Below, piece after piece: positions 63,961-64,000 of a DNA stretch of 64,000 nucleotides (its first letter is position 1; every line of letters starts with the position of its first letter). This DNA comes from JAEXOD01 sp043805435 (GTDB taxonomy: Bacteria; Bacteroidota; Ignavibacteria; Ignavibacteriales; Melioribacteraceae): assembly GCA_043805435.1 (NCBI GenBank), contig JAZDHY010000067.1:9358-73357 (forward strand), read 5' to 3'. The notes below the pieces were generated by a model. That model had not been told where the DNA came from. It searched no databases and saw only the letters and a program-made list of their open reading frames with translations. The position numbers and the translations under genes are program-made.

Positions 63961-64000
63961 TGTTTTTGTTAACAAAATGGCCATTCTTTAATTTTTACCC

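Larger units (their letters stand above)
63449..64000. other. Intergenic region at right edge with repeat copy C and a MITE
   Basis: From the S9 gene start to the window edge there is no ORF of note. It contains a decayed third copy of the composite repeat, split by the MITE-like element at 63715-63911. The GAACTC hairpin is missing and the GCACGG hairpin has lost its symmetry. Confidence 0.55.

Noticed and set aside
1..64000. CRISPR arrays, tRNA and rRNA genes
   Set aside because: No regularly spaced direct repeats of CRISPR type and no cloverleaf or rRNA-like sequence were recognised by eye in the intergenic regions; a tRNA scan could still reveal a missed gene.

Overview
The window is strongly AT-rich by eye and reads as a chromosome segment of a free-living member of the Bacteroidota/Chlorobiota/Ignavibacteriota assemblage, most likely Ignavibacteriota. 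The main evidence is three secreted proteins that end in a type IX secretion (T9SS) type-A sorting domain introduced by the phrase NYPNPFNPST or a close variant. Weak or absent Shine-Dalgarno motifs and many PAS-rich kinases fit this. The placement is inferred from protein style; no rRNA or tRNA gene was seen.

Layout. 1-4.3 kb: a TetR-controlled drug-efflux operon (HlyD lipoprotein, two separate ABC ATPases, TolC), cut by the left edge, with palindromic operators in front of both tetR and the operon. 4.4-10.6 kb: proS, an RsmI-type methyltransferase, a barrel-like lipoprotein, a DUF1289 protein and an AbiEi/AbiEii toxin-antitoxin pair. 10.7-16.4 kb: an operon for a CUT1-type importer whose binding protein is fused to its MalF-like permease, followed by an S46 dipeptidyl peptidase. 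16.6-24.5 kb: two hotdog thioesterases, a large T9SS-exported subtilisin, a small secreted protein, an acyltransferase-like membrane protein and a membrane protein with a sorting-domain-like tail.

24.6-48.5 kb is the signalling core. An eight-gene minus-strand operon encodes a Wsp-type chemosensory system: three receptors, WspB- and WspD-like CheW proteins, a WspE-like CheA-REC hybrid with two Hpt domains, a WspF-like CheB, and a response regulator. The regulator has a WspR-like receiver and linker, but its output is a SpoIIE/RsbU-type PP2C phosphatase instead of a diguanylate cyclase. The matching CheR lies on the other strand among three large histidine kinases. The system would sense signals at the membrane and convert phosphorylation into dephosphorylation of an unknown protein, presumably an anti-sigma antagonist encoded elsewhere. 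This is the strongest candidate for an undescribed system.

48.6-64 kb: a half-size TSUP transporter, a zinc phospholipase/nuclease with a sorting domain, a gingipain-like C25 protease, a class C serine hydrolase, an S24-type repressor with a SWIM-motif partner and a divergent Mor-like HTH gene, an S41 protease, a Nudix hydrolase, a DUF1232 protein and an S9 peptidase. The S8 and C25 proteases share a homologous tail of about 650 residues, and each has a CRP-like palindrome upstream.

Intergenic DNA carries repeats: a composite multi-hairpin element in three copies (about 6.7, 60.7 and 63.6 kb), one copy bounded by perfect 16-bp inverted repeats and another interrupted by a 197-bp MITE-like element, plus a different hairpin repeat near 37.2 kb.
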